The translations under genes and the position numbers were made by a program. From positions 2,418,001-2,482,000 of the forward strand of contig NZ_CP077077.1 of NCBI RefSeq assembly GCF_019139675.1: 64,000 nt of DNA, in the 5' to 3' direction. Source of the DNA: Pseudomonas maumuensis. Lineage in GTDB: Bacteria > Pseudomonadota > Gammaproteobacteria > Pseudomonadales > Pseudomonadaceae. The notes under the pieces are model-generated. The model saw only the letters and a list, made by a program, of their open reading frames with translations. It searched no databases and was not told the origin of the DNA. Below are positions 53,467 through 62,911 of this stretch, in pieces; within the stretch, counting starts at the first letter, position 1; each line of letters begins with the position of its first letter.

Positions 53467-56343
53467 ATGAACAACCGTGGCCGGAGCATTTCCCTGCAGT
53501 GGCTGGTGGCATTGGCGATCATGCTGGGCATGCTGGCGCTGGGCGCGGCCCTGGCCTGGCAAGGCTACCTGGGCGTGCGCCAGGCCCTGGTGGCCGCCGC
53601 CGGCGATGCCGCCCAGCAGGTCGGCCGGACCATCGACGAGCGCGCCCGGCGCCTGGTCGACCCGGTGCAGAGCAGCATTCGCCTGCTGGCCTATAGCCCG
53701 GCGTCAAGCACGTTGGCCGAGCGTCTCGAGCAACTGCCGCAACTGGTCGAGAGCCTGCGCGCCAACCGCATGCTCAGCGCCGCCTACGTCGGTTACCCCA
53801 ATGGTGAATTCCTGCTGGTGCGCCGCTTGCGCGACCCGCAACTGTTGCAGCGCTTCGCGGCACCGGCGGACACGGCGTTCCTGGTGCAGACCGTCACCCT
53901 GGGTGCCGATGGCGCGATGCAGGGCGAGTGGCGCTTCTATGACCCGGCACTGACCTTGTTGCAGCGCCAGGGCAAGCCCGACTACCAATACGATCCACGC
54001 CAACGCCCCTGGTTCATCGAAGCCAGCGCGCAGCCCGAGACCGTACTCACTCGCCCCTACGTGTTCTTCACCACCCGCGAGATCGGCCTGACCATGGCCC
54101 AGCGCAGCGCCGAGGGTACGGCGGTGATCGGCATGGATGTCTCGGTCAACGATCTGGCCAGCGAGAGCCGCGACCTGCGCATCACCGCCGGCACCGAGAT
54201 CGCCGTGGTCGACGACCAGGGCAATGTGGTGGCCTATCCGGACCTGCAACGGGTGGTCGTGCGCGAGGGCGACACCGTGCGTCTGTCGCGCATTGGCGAG
54301 CTGGGTATCGCCAGCCTTGCGCATATCTACGCCGACATGCCCCAGGGCGCGAGCCCGCAGCCATATCAGGTGCAGGGGCAGACCTGGTATGGCATGCGCG
54401 TGCCGCTGACCTCCATGGCCGGGCAGGACCTACAGGTGCTGATCGCCGTGCCGGCCCACGAACTGCTGGCCGGCGCGCGCAAGGTGCTGTTCGAGCAGCT
54501 GCTCTGGGCCGTAGCCGTGGCAGCCGTGTTGTTGTTGCTTGGTGGGCTGCTGGGCCGACGCATTGGCCTTCCGTTGCGCCGGCTGACCGAGCAGGTGCAG
54601 GGCCTGGCCAGTTTCGATTTCAGCCGTGAGGTGGGCGTTGTCTCGCGGGTCTCCGAAGTGCGTGAACTGAGCCGGGTGCTGAGCCGCATGTCCGGCACCA
54701 TCCGCAACTTCCAGGCGATCACCCTCACGCTTAGCCGCGAGACCCAACTCGAAGGCATGCTCGACGGCGTGCTCAATCACCTGGTGGCGGCAGCGGGGGT
54801 CAGCGCCGGTGCGGTGTATCTGTACGACGACAACACTCGGTTGCGCCTGGCCGCCGCCAGTCGCGGCCATGACTACCCCAAGGAACTGGAGGTGCCTGAA
54901 GGCGAGCGGCATGACCTGGCCAGCGCGGTGACCCAGGCCCTCGCATGGCAAGGGCGCAGCCTGGCGGTGGTGCTCAATGACCGCGGCCAGGCGCTGCTCG
55001 GCATCCTGGTGCTGCAACTCGCCGATGCGAACGCAGCCGTGGGCCAGCCGTTCCAACGCTTCGTCGAGGAGCTGTCCGGTGCCGCCGCCGTGGCCATCGA
55101 GACCCGCCAGTTGGTCGAGGCCCAACAGCGCCTGCTGGACGCCATGATCAAGTTGCTGGCCGACGCCATCGACGCCAAGAGCCCCTATACCGGTGGCCAT
55201 TGCGAACGGGTGCCGCAGCTGGCGCAGATGCTCCTGGACCAGGCCGTGCAGGCTGACAGCGGCCCCTATGCCGACTTCAGCATGAGCGAGGCCGAGCGCT
55301 ACGAATTCCGCGTGGCCGCCTGGCTGCACGACTGCGGCAAGATCACCAGCCCCGAATACGTGGTGGACAAGGCGACCAAGCTCGAGACCCTGTACAACCG
55401 CATCCACGAGGTGCGCATGCGCTTCGAGGTGCTCTGGCGCGATGCCGAGGTCGCCTACTGGCAAGGCGTGGCCAACGGCGATGATGAGCCGGCGCTGCGG
55501 CGCACGCTGGAGGTATGCCGGGCAACCTTGCAGGAGGAGTTCGCCTTCGTCGCCAACGCCAACATCGGTGGCGAGTTCATGCAGGAGGCCGATATCGAGC
55601 GCCTGCGCACTATCGGCCAGCGCCGCTGGCGGCGGCACTTCGACAACCGCCTGGGCATCTCCCGCGACGAGGCGGCCCGGTTCACCGACACCTCGGCGGC
55701 AACCTTGCCAGTGGACGAGCCCCTGCTTGCCGACCGTGATGAACACCGGGTGCCCTGGGGCGATCGTAAGCCGCCGGTGGCCAAGGACGACCCGCGCAAC
55801 CACTGGGGTTTCGACATGCGCCTGCCGGCCCATGCCAGCAACCACGGCGAGCTGTATAACCTGTCGATCCGTCGCGGCACGCTCAACGACGAAGAGCGCT
55901 TCAAGATCAACGAGCACATCGTGCAGACCATCATCATGCTCAGCGCTCTGCCGTTCCCGCGCCAGCTTAGGCGCGTGCCGTCTATCGCCGGCAACCACCA
56001 CGAGAAGATGGACGGCAGCGGTTACCCGCGCAGGCTCGGCCAGGAGGCGCTGAGCATCCCCGAGCGGGTGATGGCGATCGCCGACATCTTCGAGGCGCTG
56101 ACCGCGGCGGACCGGCCCTACAAGGCGCCGAAGACCTTGTCCGAGTCGGTGAAGATCCTGGTGTTCATGGCGCGGGACAAGCATGTCGACGGGCAGTTGC
56201 TGCGCTTGTTCCTGAGTAGCGGGGTGTACCGGCAATATGCCGAGCGCTTCCTGCGCCCCGAGCAGATCGACGAACTGGATGTGGCGTACTGGTTGGAGCA
56301 GTTGCAAAGTTTCACGTCAGAGCAATCCACCTACACTTCTTGA
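53467..56343 (+). CDS. membrane HD-GYP cyclic-di-GMP phosphodiesterase with insertion
   Basis: Protein of 958 residues. Membrane helices at about 10-30 and 342-362 enclose a periplasmic dCache-type sensor (RPWFIEASAQPETVLTRPY). HAMP follows at about 363-415, GAF at about 425-545, then HD-GYP. The HD pair is H621-D622 (HDCGK, instead of HDIGK) and the HHExxDGSGYP block starts at H844. About 220 residues separate them rather than the usual 60 or so, so an insert of roughly 160 residues splits the domain. It should degrade cyclic di-GMP in response to an extracellular signal. MgtC gene is 32 bp downstream. Confidence 0.85.
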   Translation: MNNRGRSISLQWLVALAIMLGMLALGAALAWQGYLGVRQALVAAAGDAAQQVGRTIDERARRLVDPVQSSIRLLAYSPASSTLAERLEQLPQLVESLRANRMLSAAYVGYPNGEFLLVRRLRDPQLLQRFAAPADTAFLVQTVTLGADGAMQGEWRFYDPALTLLQRQGKPDYQYDPRQRPWFIEASAQPETVLTRPYVFFTTREIGLTMAQRSAEGTAVIGMDVSVNDLASESRDLRITAGTEIAVVDDQGNVVAYPDLQRVVVREGDTVRLSRIGELGIASLAHIYADMPQGASPQPYQVQGQTWYGMRVPLTSMAGQDLQVLIAVPAHELLAGARKVLFEQLLWAVAVAAVLLLLGGLLGRRIGLPLRRLTEQVQGLASFDFSREVGVVSRVSEVRELSRVLSRMSGTIRNFQAITLTLSRETQLEGMLDGVLNHLVAAAGVSAGAVYLYDDNTRLRLAAASRGHDYPKELEVPEGERHDLASAVTQALAWQGRSLAVVLNDRGQALLGILVLQLADANAAVGQPFQRFVEELSGAAAVAIETRQLVEAQQRLLDAMIKLLADAIDAKSPYTGGHCERVPQLAQMLLDQAVQADSGPYADFSMSEAERYEFRVAAWLHDCGKITSPEYVVDKATKLETLYNRIHEVRMRFEVLWRDAEVAYWQGVANGDDEPALRRTLEVCRATLQEEFAFVANANIGGEFMQEADIERLRTIGQRRWRRHFDNRLGISRDEAARFTDTSAATLPVDEPLLADRDEHRVPWGDRKPPVAKDDPRNHWGFDMRLPAHASNHGELYNLSIRRGTLNDEERFKINEHIVQTIIMLSALPFPRQLRRVPSIAGNHHEKMDGSGYPRRLGQEALSIPERVMAIADIFEALTAADRPYKAPKTLSESVKILVFMARDKHVDGQLLRLFLSSGVYRQYAERFLRPEQIDELDVAYWLEQLQSFTSEQSTYTS

Positions 56344-56375
56344 GACCTGTTCGGCGGGATCTCTGGAGGCAACCG

Positions 56376-56906
56376 ATGGAAGCATTCTGGCAAGCCTTTT
56401 TGGCGGCGTTGCAGACCGAATTCGCCGATGTCGCCGACGAGCGCGAGGTCTCGCGGATCCTCATCCGCCTGCTGATGGCGGCTTTGCTGGGGGCGGTGCT
56501 GGGCTTCGAGCGCGAGAGCAAGGGCAAGTCGGCTGGGGTGCGCACGCACATGCTGGTGTCCATGGGTGCGGCCTTGTTCGTCCTGGCACCGAGCATGGCC
56601 GGGGCGGACGAGCAAGCGTTGAGCCGGGTGATCCAGGGCATCGTCGCCGGTATCGGCTTTCTCGGCGCGGGCACGATTCTCAAGGGCAATGGCCGCGACA
56701 CCAGTCACGTCAAGGGCCTGACCACCGCCGCCGGGCTGTGGATGACCGCCGCCATCGGCACGGCTGCAGGGATGGGGCGCGAGGCCACGGCACTGATCAG
56801 CACGGTGCTGGCGCTACTGGTGCTGGCAAGCATGCCGTTGCTGGTGGACAAGGTCGAAGGCGAGCATGAGGACAAGCGCAAGGAGGAGGAGGGCGGGAAG
56901 CACTGA
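56376..56906 (+). CDS. MgtC/SapB-family membrane protein
   Basis: Inner-membrane protein of 176 residues with about five hydrophobic segments. The blocks LLMAALLGAVLGFERE, GVRTHMLVSMGAALF and GIGFLGAGTILK are the MgtC signature, with the conserved aspartate-free N-terminal part. The long C-terminal cytoplasmic domain of true MgtC is absent, so it is the short SapB-like type. It is encoded 32 bp after the HD-GYP gene. MgtC family proteins act in magnesium homeostasis or ATP synthase control. Confidence 0.85.
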   Translation: MEAFWQAFLAALQTEFADVADEREVSRILIRLLMAALLGAVLGFERESKGKSAGVRTHMLVSMGAALFVLAPSMAGADEQALSRVIQGIVAGIGFLGAGTILKGNGRDTSHVKGLTTAAGLWMTAAIGTAAGMGREATALISTVLALLVLASMPLLVDKVEGEHEDKRKEEEGGKH

Positions 56907-57264
56907 GGGGAGCCGAAGCTCCCCTCATAAGCGTTGTTGCCTGCTCTTTTCTTATTATTGGAGACTGGCCTGTTGTTGTTTTTGTCGGCTGTCGTCTCTG
57001 CACTGCGGGGCCCCCAACCGGGGCCAAGAGCAAACGTATTTTTTTGAGCGCTGACCTGCGTTCATCCAACGTGATCCAACCTTGACTGCCGCTACCTCGG
57101 AGGTAGTTTTATTGTTCTTGCCAGGTTGCGGGGCCGGAACCCCTGGAATGCACGTCGACTCCAAAAAAATCTGCTTGCTACGCCTCTGCCGTGTTGTTCT
57201 TGTTATGTCAGAGCCGTTTACTGTTGTTTTTATTGGGTATCGCGTTTTTTGTTCTTGTTATGCC
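56905..57264 (-). ncRNA. crcY: CrcY-like small RNA (Hfq/Crc decoy)
   Basis: Transcribed right to left from a sigma-54 promoter at 57275-57290. The transcript of about 360 nt carries at least six A-rich catabolite-activity motifs. Examples are TAACAAGAACAA (57249-57260), AAAACAACA (57223-57231), AACAAGAACAA (57194-57204), AAGAACAA (57112-57119), AAAAACAACAACA (56973-56985) and AACAACG (56932-56938). It ends at a GGGGAGC/GCTCCCC hairpin. Its position between mgtC-like and mvaB is that of CrcY in P. putida KT2440, as I recall. It titrates Hfq and so lifts Crc repression. Ends are estimated. It fills the 538-bp gap. Confidence 0.8.
56907..56924. terminator. terminator hairpin at the end of crcY and mgtC
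   Basis: GGGGAGC and GCTCCCC around CGAA (TTCG on the crcY strand), a very stable tetraloop stem. It is 3' to both converging transcripts. Confidence 0.6.
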
Positions 57265-57274
57265 TAAAGATATA

Positions 57275-57290
57275 GCAGGTGGCGTGCCAA
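57275..57290 (-). promoter_or_regulatory. sigma-54 promoter of crcY
   Basis: On the minus strand TTGGCACGCCACCTGC, with GG and GC separated by exactly 10 bp and the TGGCACG -24 box intact. It points at the small RNA. Confidence 0.75.
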
Positions 57291-57371
57291 CTTTTACAAA
57301 TCCTTTAAAATCAATAGCTTGGTGATTTTGCAGGGTAGATTGGCACGTGAAAATTTGTCGAATTGTTTCCC

Positions 57372-57412
57372 TGTTACCCGATTTTCTTCTGCACAGCGTG
57401 TAGGCGGTAACA
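57372..57412. promoter_or_regulatory. possible CbrB half-sites upstream of crcY
   Basis: TGTTAC (57372-57377) and GTAACA (57407-57412) face each other, the half-site words reported for CbrB. Spacing here is 29 bp, wider than the 14 bp that I recall. They lie about 80-120 bp upstream of the sigma-54 promoter, the normal enhancer distance. Confidence 0.45.
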
Positions 57413-57444
57413 CTCCACCCACACCTGTGTGACAAGCGTGTAAC

Positions 57445-58344
57445 TCAGCGAACGCCGCGGGCCTTCGCCACCCGCGAACCGGTGGCGCGCCCGAGCACTT
57501 CGCTGATACGCAGGCCCGCGGCGATCAGCCGGTCCAGGTCAATGCCGGTTTCGATGCCCAGCCCTTGCAGCAGGTACACCACATCCTCGCTGGCGACGTT
57601 ACCGGTGGCGCCCTTGGCGTAGGGGCAGCCGCCCAGGCCGGCCACCGAGCTGTCGAACACGCTGATGCCCTCGAGCAGGCTGGCATAGACGTTGGCCAGC
57701 GCCTGGCCATAGGTGTCGTGGAAGTGCCCCGCCAACTGCGCGCGGGGCACCTGGGCCGAGACCACCTCGAACAGGCGACGGGTGTCACCGGCGGTGCCGG
57801 TGCCGATGGTGTCGCCCAGCGACACTTCATAGCAGCCCATGTCATGCAGGGCCTTGGCCACCGGTGCCACCTGCTCGGCGCTGATGCGTCCCTCGTAGGG
57901 GCAGCCGAGCACGCAGGAGACATAGCCGCGCACCCGCACACCCTGGCTGCGGGCGGCCTCCATGATCGGCTCGAAACGCTTGAGGCTGTCACTGATCGAG
58001 CAATTGATGTTGCGCTGGGAGAACGCCTCGGACGCCGCCGCGAACACCGCCACTTCCTTCACCCCGGCGGCCAGGGCATCCTCGAAACCGCGCAGGTTGG
58101 GTGCCAGCGCCGCATAGATAACCCCCTCGCGCTGACGGATACCGGCGAACACTTCGCCGGAGCCGGCCATCTGCGGGACCCATTTTGGCGAGACGAAGCT
58201 GCCCACTTCTATATAGGCGACCCCGGCGTCGGTGAGGTCGTCCACCAGGCGCACCTTGTCGGCGACGCTGATGGGCTGGGCTTCGTTCTGCAGGCCGTCG
58301 CGCGGGCCGACTTCGACCAGGCGGACATTCTTGGGCAATGACAT
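57445..58344 (-). CDS. mvaB: hydroxymethylglutaryl-CoA lyase
   Basis: TIM-barrel lyase of 299 residues splitting HMG-CoA into acetoacetate and acetyl-CoA, the last step of leucine degradation. Blocks RLVEVGPRDGLQNE (start), GHFHDTYGQALANV and the active-site loop GGCPYAKGATGNVASEDV are complete. It is 20 bp after the liuR gene and on the same strand. The other leucine genes (liuABCDE) are not here. ATG at 58344. Confidence 0.94.
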   Translation of the reverse strand: MSLPKNVRLVEVGPRDGLQNEAQPISVADKVRLVDDLTDAGVAYIEVGSFVSPKWVPQMAGSGEVFAGIRQREGVIYAALAPNLRGFEDALAAGVKEVAVFAAASEAFSQRNINCSISDSLKRFEPIMEAARSQGVRVRGYVSCVLGCPYEGRISAEQVAPVAKALHDMGCYEVSLGDTIGTGTAGDTRRLFEVVSAQVPRAQLAGHFHDTYGQALANVYASLLEGISVFDSSVAGLGGCPYAKGATGNVASEDVVYLLQGLGIETGIDLDRLIAAGLRISEVLGRATGSRVAKARGVR

Positions 58345-58364
58345 GGCGGGTTTCCTGTGGCGGA

Positions 58365-58766
58365 TCAACGGTGGGTGTGCGGCGGGTTCAGGGTGGCGGC
58401 CAGGGCCTGCTCGCAACGCTCCTGGGCGGTGTCCAGCTCCAGATGCATCTGCTGGATGTCGAGCATTTGCTGTTCGAGCTGGGCGCGGCGTTCGGCGATC
58501 TTCGCCAGCATGCTGGTGAGCTGTTTCTGGTTGCCGCCGGAGGGGTCGTAGAGTTCGATCAGTTCACGGCATTCGGCCAGCGAGAAACCGATGCGCTTGC
58601 CGCGCAGGATCAGTTTGAGCGTGACCTTGTCGCGGGCCGAGTAGATGCGTTCCAGGCCGCGTCGTTCAGGGCTGAGCAGACCCTGCTCCTCATAGAAGCG
58701 GATGGCGCGGGTGGTGATGTCCAGTTCGCGGGACAGGTCGGAGATGCTGTAGGTCTGGCTGCTCAT
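58365..58766 (-). CDS. liuR: MerR-family regulator, LiuR type
   Basis: Protein of 133 residues. Winged helix-turn-helix of MerR type at about 6-72 (YSISDLSRELDITTRAIRFYEEQGLLSPERRGLERIY, broken into parts), then a coiled coil (about 85-120). It is without the metal-binding cysteines of CueR or ZntR. Controls branched-chain and isovalerate degradation in Pseudomonas relatives. In operon with mvaB. A perfect 16-bp palindrome lies 43 bp upstream. Confidence 0.85.
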   Translation of the reverse strand: MSSQTYSISDLSRELDITTRAIRFYEEQGLLSPERRGLERIYSARDKVTLKLILRGKRIGFSLAECRELIELYDPSGGNQKQLTSMLAKIAERRAQLEQQMLDIQQMHLELDTAQERCEQALAATLNPPHTHR

Positions 58767-58808
58767 GCTGGCGCTCGGGGGAGGGAATGCGAGTAACCTA
58801 ATGCCAGG

Positions 58809-58824
58809 TTGACGTATACGTCAA
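58809..58824. promoter_or_regulatory. LiuR operator
   Basis: TTGACGTATACGTCAA, a perfect palindrome with the ACGT cores known from LiuR sites. It lies between liuR and the 3' end of pobR, so it serves autoregulation of liuR-mvaB. Confidence 0.7.
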
Positions 58825-58849
58825 GCAAGGGCTGTGCTTGCAGCCCCGC

Positions 58850-59722
58850 TCAGGCATTCACGGACTTGCGATATGCCTTGGGCGTCTGCCCGTCGAGCCG
58901 TTTGAAGAACCGCGCAAAGTAGGTCGGGTCGCTGAACCCCAGGCTGTCGGACAACTGGCCGATGCTCATGCGCGTGTAGGCAAGATTGCGCCGTGCTTCG
59001 AGCAGCAGGCGCTGGTGGATCACCTGCAACGCCGATTGCCCGGCCAGCGCCCGGCACAGCTGGTTCAACAGCAGGCTGGTGATGCCCAGGCGCGCGGCGA
59101 AATCGTCCACGGCAAGGTGCTCGCGGTAATGCGCCTCGACCAGGCGCAGGTAACGACCGAGCAACTGCTGGTCCCGTTCGTCCTGGCTGCGCGCTGGCAA
59201 GGCGGCTTGCTGGCGGTTGATCCACACCATCAGCGCGGTGACCAGTGCCTGCAGCATGGGGCCGCGGGCCGGAGCGCTGCCCTGGTACTCCTGCTGCAGC
59301 GTGTCGATCAGGCCGTGCAGGCGCACGCGGTCCTTGCCCAGCGGGTAGCATCGCGCCGCCGCCAGCACGCTCAGGGGGGCGCCGAGGCGCTTTTCCAGAT
59401 CGACCACCAAGGCCGTGCCGAACGTCAGCACATGCCCCTGGATATCGGCACTGAAGCGAAAGCCATGGACAGTCAGCGGCGGCACCACCTGGATCGCCGC
59501 CTCGCGAATCACCCGGCGTTCGCCCTCGATCTCCACCTGCGCCTCGCCGCGCTGCACATAGAGCAGCTGGAACAGTTCGGCATGCCGGTGCGGTTTGATC
59601 TCCCAGTGGTGCAGACGGCTGCGCGCCGGGATCGACTCGCAGTGCAGCAGGTCGGTATCCGGCCAGGCACGGTGCTCGCCATACAGCTGGAACAACGGGA
59701 TGCCGGGAAGGGGGCTGTGCAT
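58850..59722 (-). CDS. pobR: AraC-family activator of pobA
   Basis: Protein of 290 residues. N-terminal cupin (about 30-100, PHRHAELFQLLYVQRGEAQVEIEG), then two helix-turn-helix motifs (about 195-285, FSDPTYFARFFKRLDGQTPKAYRKSV, shortened here). Divergent from pobA across 172 bp, the classic arrangement in Pseudomonas, where it responds to 4-hydroxybenzoate. A PcaR-like 15-mer lies 14 bp upstream of its ATG. Confidence 0.88.
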   Translation of the reverse strand: MHSPLPGIPLFQLYGEHRAWPDTDLLHCESIPARSRLHHWEIKPHRHAELFQLLYVQRGEAQVEIEGERRVIREAAIQVVPPLTVHGFRFSADIQGHVLTFGTALVVDLEKRLGAPLSVLAAARCYPLGKDRVRLHGLIDTLQQEYQGSAPARGPMLQALVTALMVWINRQQAALPARSQDERDQQLLGRYLRLVEAHYREHLAVDDFAARLGITSLLLNQLCRALAGQSALQVIHQRLLLEARRNLAYTRMSIGQLSDSLGFSDPTYFARFFKRLDGQTPKAYRKSVNA

Positions 59723-59735
59723 GGGGTTAGGGTCT

Positions 59736-61082
<1,347 letters not shown>

Positions 61083-61108
61083 CCGGCAGGCCTACGTCAT
61101 GATCTAAA

Positions 61109-61189
61109 CCCCGGCTAGCCAGCTCCCACAGGGATGACGCTTGTCTTGAGACCGGTGCGATCGGTGTGGGAGCCGGCTTGCCGGCGATG
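61109..61189. repeat. degenerate REP pair
   Basis: A damaged left arm (61109-61133) and an intact right arm (61165-61189, TGTGGGAGCCGGCTTGCCGG...) separated by 31 bp. The same family as at 5492 and 19367, with the left arm decayed. Confidence 0.7.
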
Positions 61190-61196
61190 CGGCGCG

Positions 61197-61859
61197 TCAG
61201 CGGCGCCTGGAGTTTTCCAGCAAGGCGACCATCTCGCGATAACCGCGTTGGCGAGCATGCTCCAGCGCGGTCACGCCGTCCTTGTCGGCAATTAGTGGGT
61301 CCGCCCCGGCCGCCAGCAACTGGCGCACGATTTCCACATGCCGCGGGCCGCCATCGCCGAGGATCACCGCCTCGAGCAGCGCGGTCCAGTGCAGGCGGTT
61401 GAGGTGGTCCACATCGATACCGGCCGCGATCAGCAACTGCACGGTGCTCACATGCCCGCGTTCGGCGGCCGGGATCAGCGCGGTACCACCGTAGCGGTTG
61501 GTGCTCTTCAGGTCGGCGCCATGGGCCAGGGTCAGGCGCAGGATGTCGTCCAGCCCCCGTGCGCCCGCGTACAGGTAGGGGCTGTCGTTGATGTTGTCCT
61601 TGGCGTTGACGTCGGCGCCGGCTTCGATCAGCGCCTTGGCGGCCTCCACTTCGTTGGCGTGGGTGGCCACCAGCAACGCGGTCTGGCCCTGGTCGTTGCG
61701 GGTATCGGCCTGCGCGCCCCGGTCGAGCAGTTGGCGCACGGCAGGGGCATCGCCGCGGCGGGCGGCATCGAGCAACGCAGTGTTCATGGCGGAGGTCTCG
61801 GCATGGCTGGCAAGGCTGGTGAACAGGGTCAGCAGCAAGGTGGTGAACGGCAGGCGCAT
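61197..61859 (-). CDS. periplasmic ankyrin-repeat protein
   Basis: Protein of 220 residues with a signal peptide (about 1-20, LLLTLFTSLASHA) and five to six ankyrin repeats of about 33 residues (NTALLDAARRGDAPAVRQLL; TALLVATHANEVEAAKALIE; TALIPAAERGHVSTVQLLI; TALLEAVILGDG...; TALEHARQRGYREMVALL). In Pseudomonas similar proteins support periplasmic catalase, but no catalase gene is nearby. Divergent from a LysR gene. Confidence 0.88.
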   Translation of the reverse strand: MRLPFTTLLLTLFTSLASHAETSAMNTALLDAARRGDAPAVRQLLDRGAQADTRNDQGQTALLVATHANEVEAAKALIEAGADVNAKDNINDSPYLYAGARGLDDILRLTLAHGADLKSTNRYGGTALIPAAERGHVSTVQLLIAAGIDVDHLNRLHWTALLEAVILGDGGPRHVEIVRQLLAAGADPLIADKDGVTALEHARQRGYREMVALLENSRRR

Positions 61860-61960
61860 GGTGGTCGGCTCCTGATAGGACGAGGGTCCATGCTAGGGGG
61901 CCTGTGTTTGTAGCAGAAGTGAATAATCTGGATGGATCCCAGTGTATTTGCGCATGTTGC

Positions 61961-61976
61961 CGGGTATCGGTACCCG
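61961..61976. promoter_or_regulatory. putative LysR operator between ankyrin gene and lysR
   Basis: CGGGTA and TACCCG face each other around TCGG in the divergent promoter. A single short dyad, so support is modest. Confidence 0.35.
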
Positions 61977-62017
61977 TGATAGAAGTCAGGCTTGTCATTC
62001 AGAAGTCGAATATCAAG

Positions 62018-62899
62018 ATGTCTGCCAGCGTGAAACCAAATAGGGCCCTGTTCGACCTCGACCTGCTGCGCGCCATCGTCGTGGTGGCTGACTGCGGCAG
62101 TTTCACCACCGCCGCAGCGCGCCTGCATTCCACGCAGTCGACCATCAGCCAGAAGGTTCGTCGCCTCGAGGACATGGTTGGCCACCGCCTGCTGGTGCGC
62201 GGCAACCGCGATGTGCTGCCCACCGATGCCGGGCAGACCCTGCTCGGTTATGCCCGGCACATGCTGGCCCTCAACGACCAGATGCTCGAGGCGTTGGCCG
62301 GGGCCATGGTCGGGGTGACCGTGCGCCTGGGCGTGCCGGAGGATTTCGTCGGCGGGCGCACCACCAATGCGCTGTCCGCGTTCAGCCGGCAGCACCCCCA
62401 GGTCAAGCTGGAAGTCACCAGCGGGCTATGCCGCGATCTCAGCCAGGCCTATGACAACGGCGAACTCGACCTGGTGCTGCTCAAGCAGCGGCGCAACAGC
62501 CGCGAGGGCGTGGCGTGTTGGCCGGAGCGCCTGCAGTGGATCGACAGCACGCGCATGCCGTCCTTCGACCTCGACCCGATTCCGTTGGTGACCTTTCCGC
62601 CACGCGGGCTGTACCGCGATGACATGATCAGCGCGATCGAAGGCATGGGCCGGCGCTGGCGCATCAGCTTCACCAGCTCGAGCCTCAGCGGTATCCAGGC
62701 GGCGGTGGCCGACGGTATGGGCATCAGCCTGCTGCCGCCGCGGGCGGCGCTGCTCGAGCACCGGGTGCTGGGCATCGAGCAGGGGCTGCCGGAGGTGGAC
62801 AGCTACGAGATCGTCATCGTGCATCGGCCTACGGCTGATGTAATGGTCAAGGCACTGGCCGAGGTCTTGACGGAGTTGCTGGCGGTGCAGGCGATCTGA
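62018..62899 (+). CDS. LysR-type regulator
   Basis: Protein of 293 residues. Winged helix-turn-helix at about 12-70 (LLRAIVVVADCGSFTTAAARLHSTQSTISQKVRRLE, shown in part) and effector domain about 95-290. Divergent from the ankyrin gene and convergent with the DUF899 gene 12 bp away; either could be its target. The ATG at 62018 was taken because it begins the conserved region; in-frame codons upstream have no similarity. The SD is weak (AATATCAAG). Confidence 0.78.
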   Translation: MSASVKPNRALFDLDLLRAIVVVADCGSFTTAAARLHSTQSTISQKVRRLEDMVGHRLLVRGNRDVLPTDAGQTLLGYARHMLALNDQMLEALAGAMVGVTVRLGVPEDFVGGRTTNALSAFSRQHPQVKLEVTSGLCRDLSQAYDNGELDLVLLKQRRNSREGVACWPERLQWIDSTRMPSFDLDPIPLVTFPPRGLYRDDMISAIEGMGRRWRISFTSSSLSGIQAAVADGMGISLLPPRAALLEHRVLGIEQGLPEVDSYEIVIVHRPTADVMVKALAEVLTELLAVQAI

Positions 62900-62911
62900 C
62901 CCGCCGGAAAC

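Noticed and set aside
52978..53512. Overlapping minus-strand open frames upstream of the amidohydrolase gene
   Set aside because: No start with SD, no consistent codon use and no recognisable domain. They lie in the divergent promoter region.
57092..57112. Plus-strand rho-independent terminator (CTACCT-CGG-AGGTAG followed by TTTTATT)
   Set aside because: It looks like a terminator for plus-strand transcripts, but it falls inside the crcY transcript read from the other strand. There it is an internal stem, so its role as a terminator is uncertain and I did not list it.
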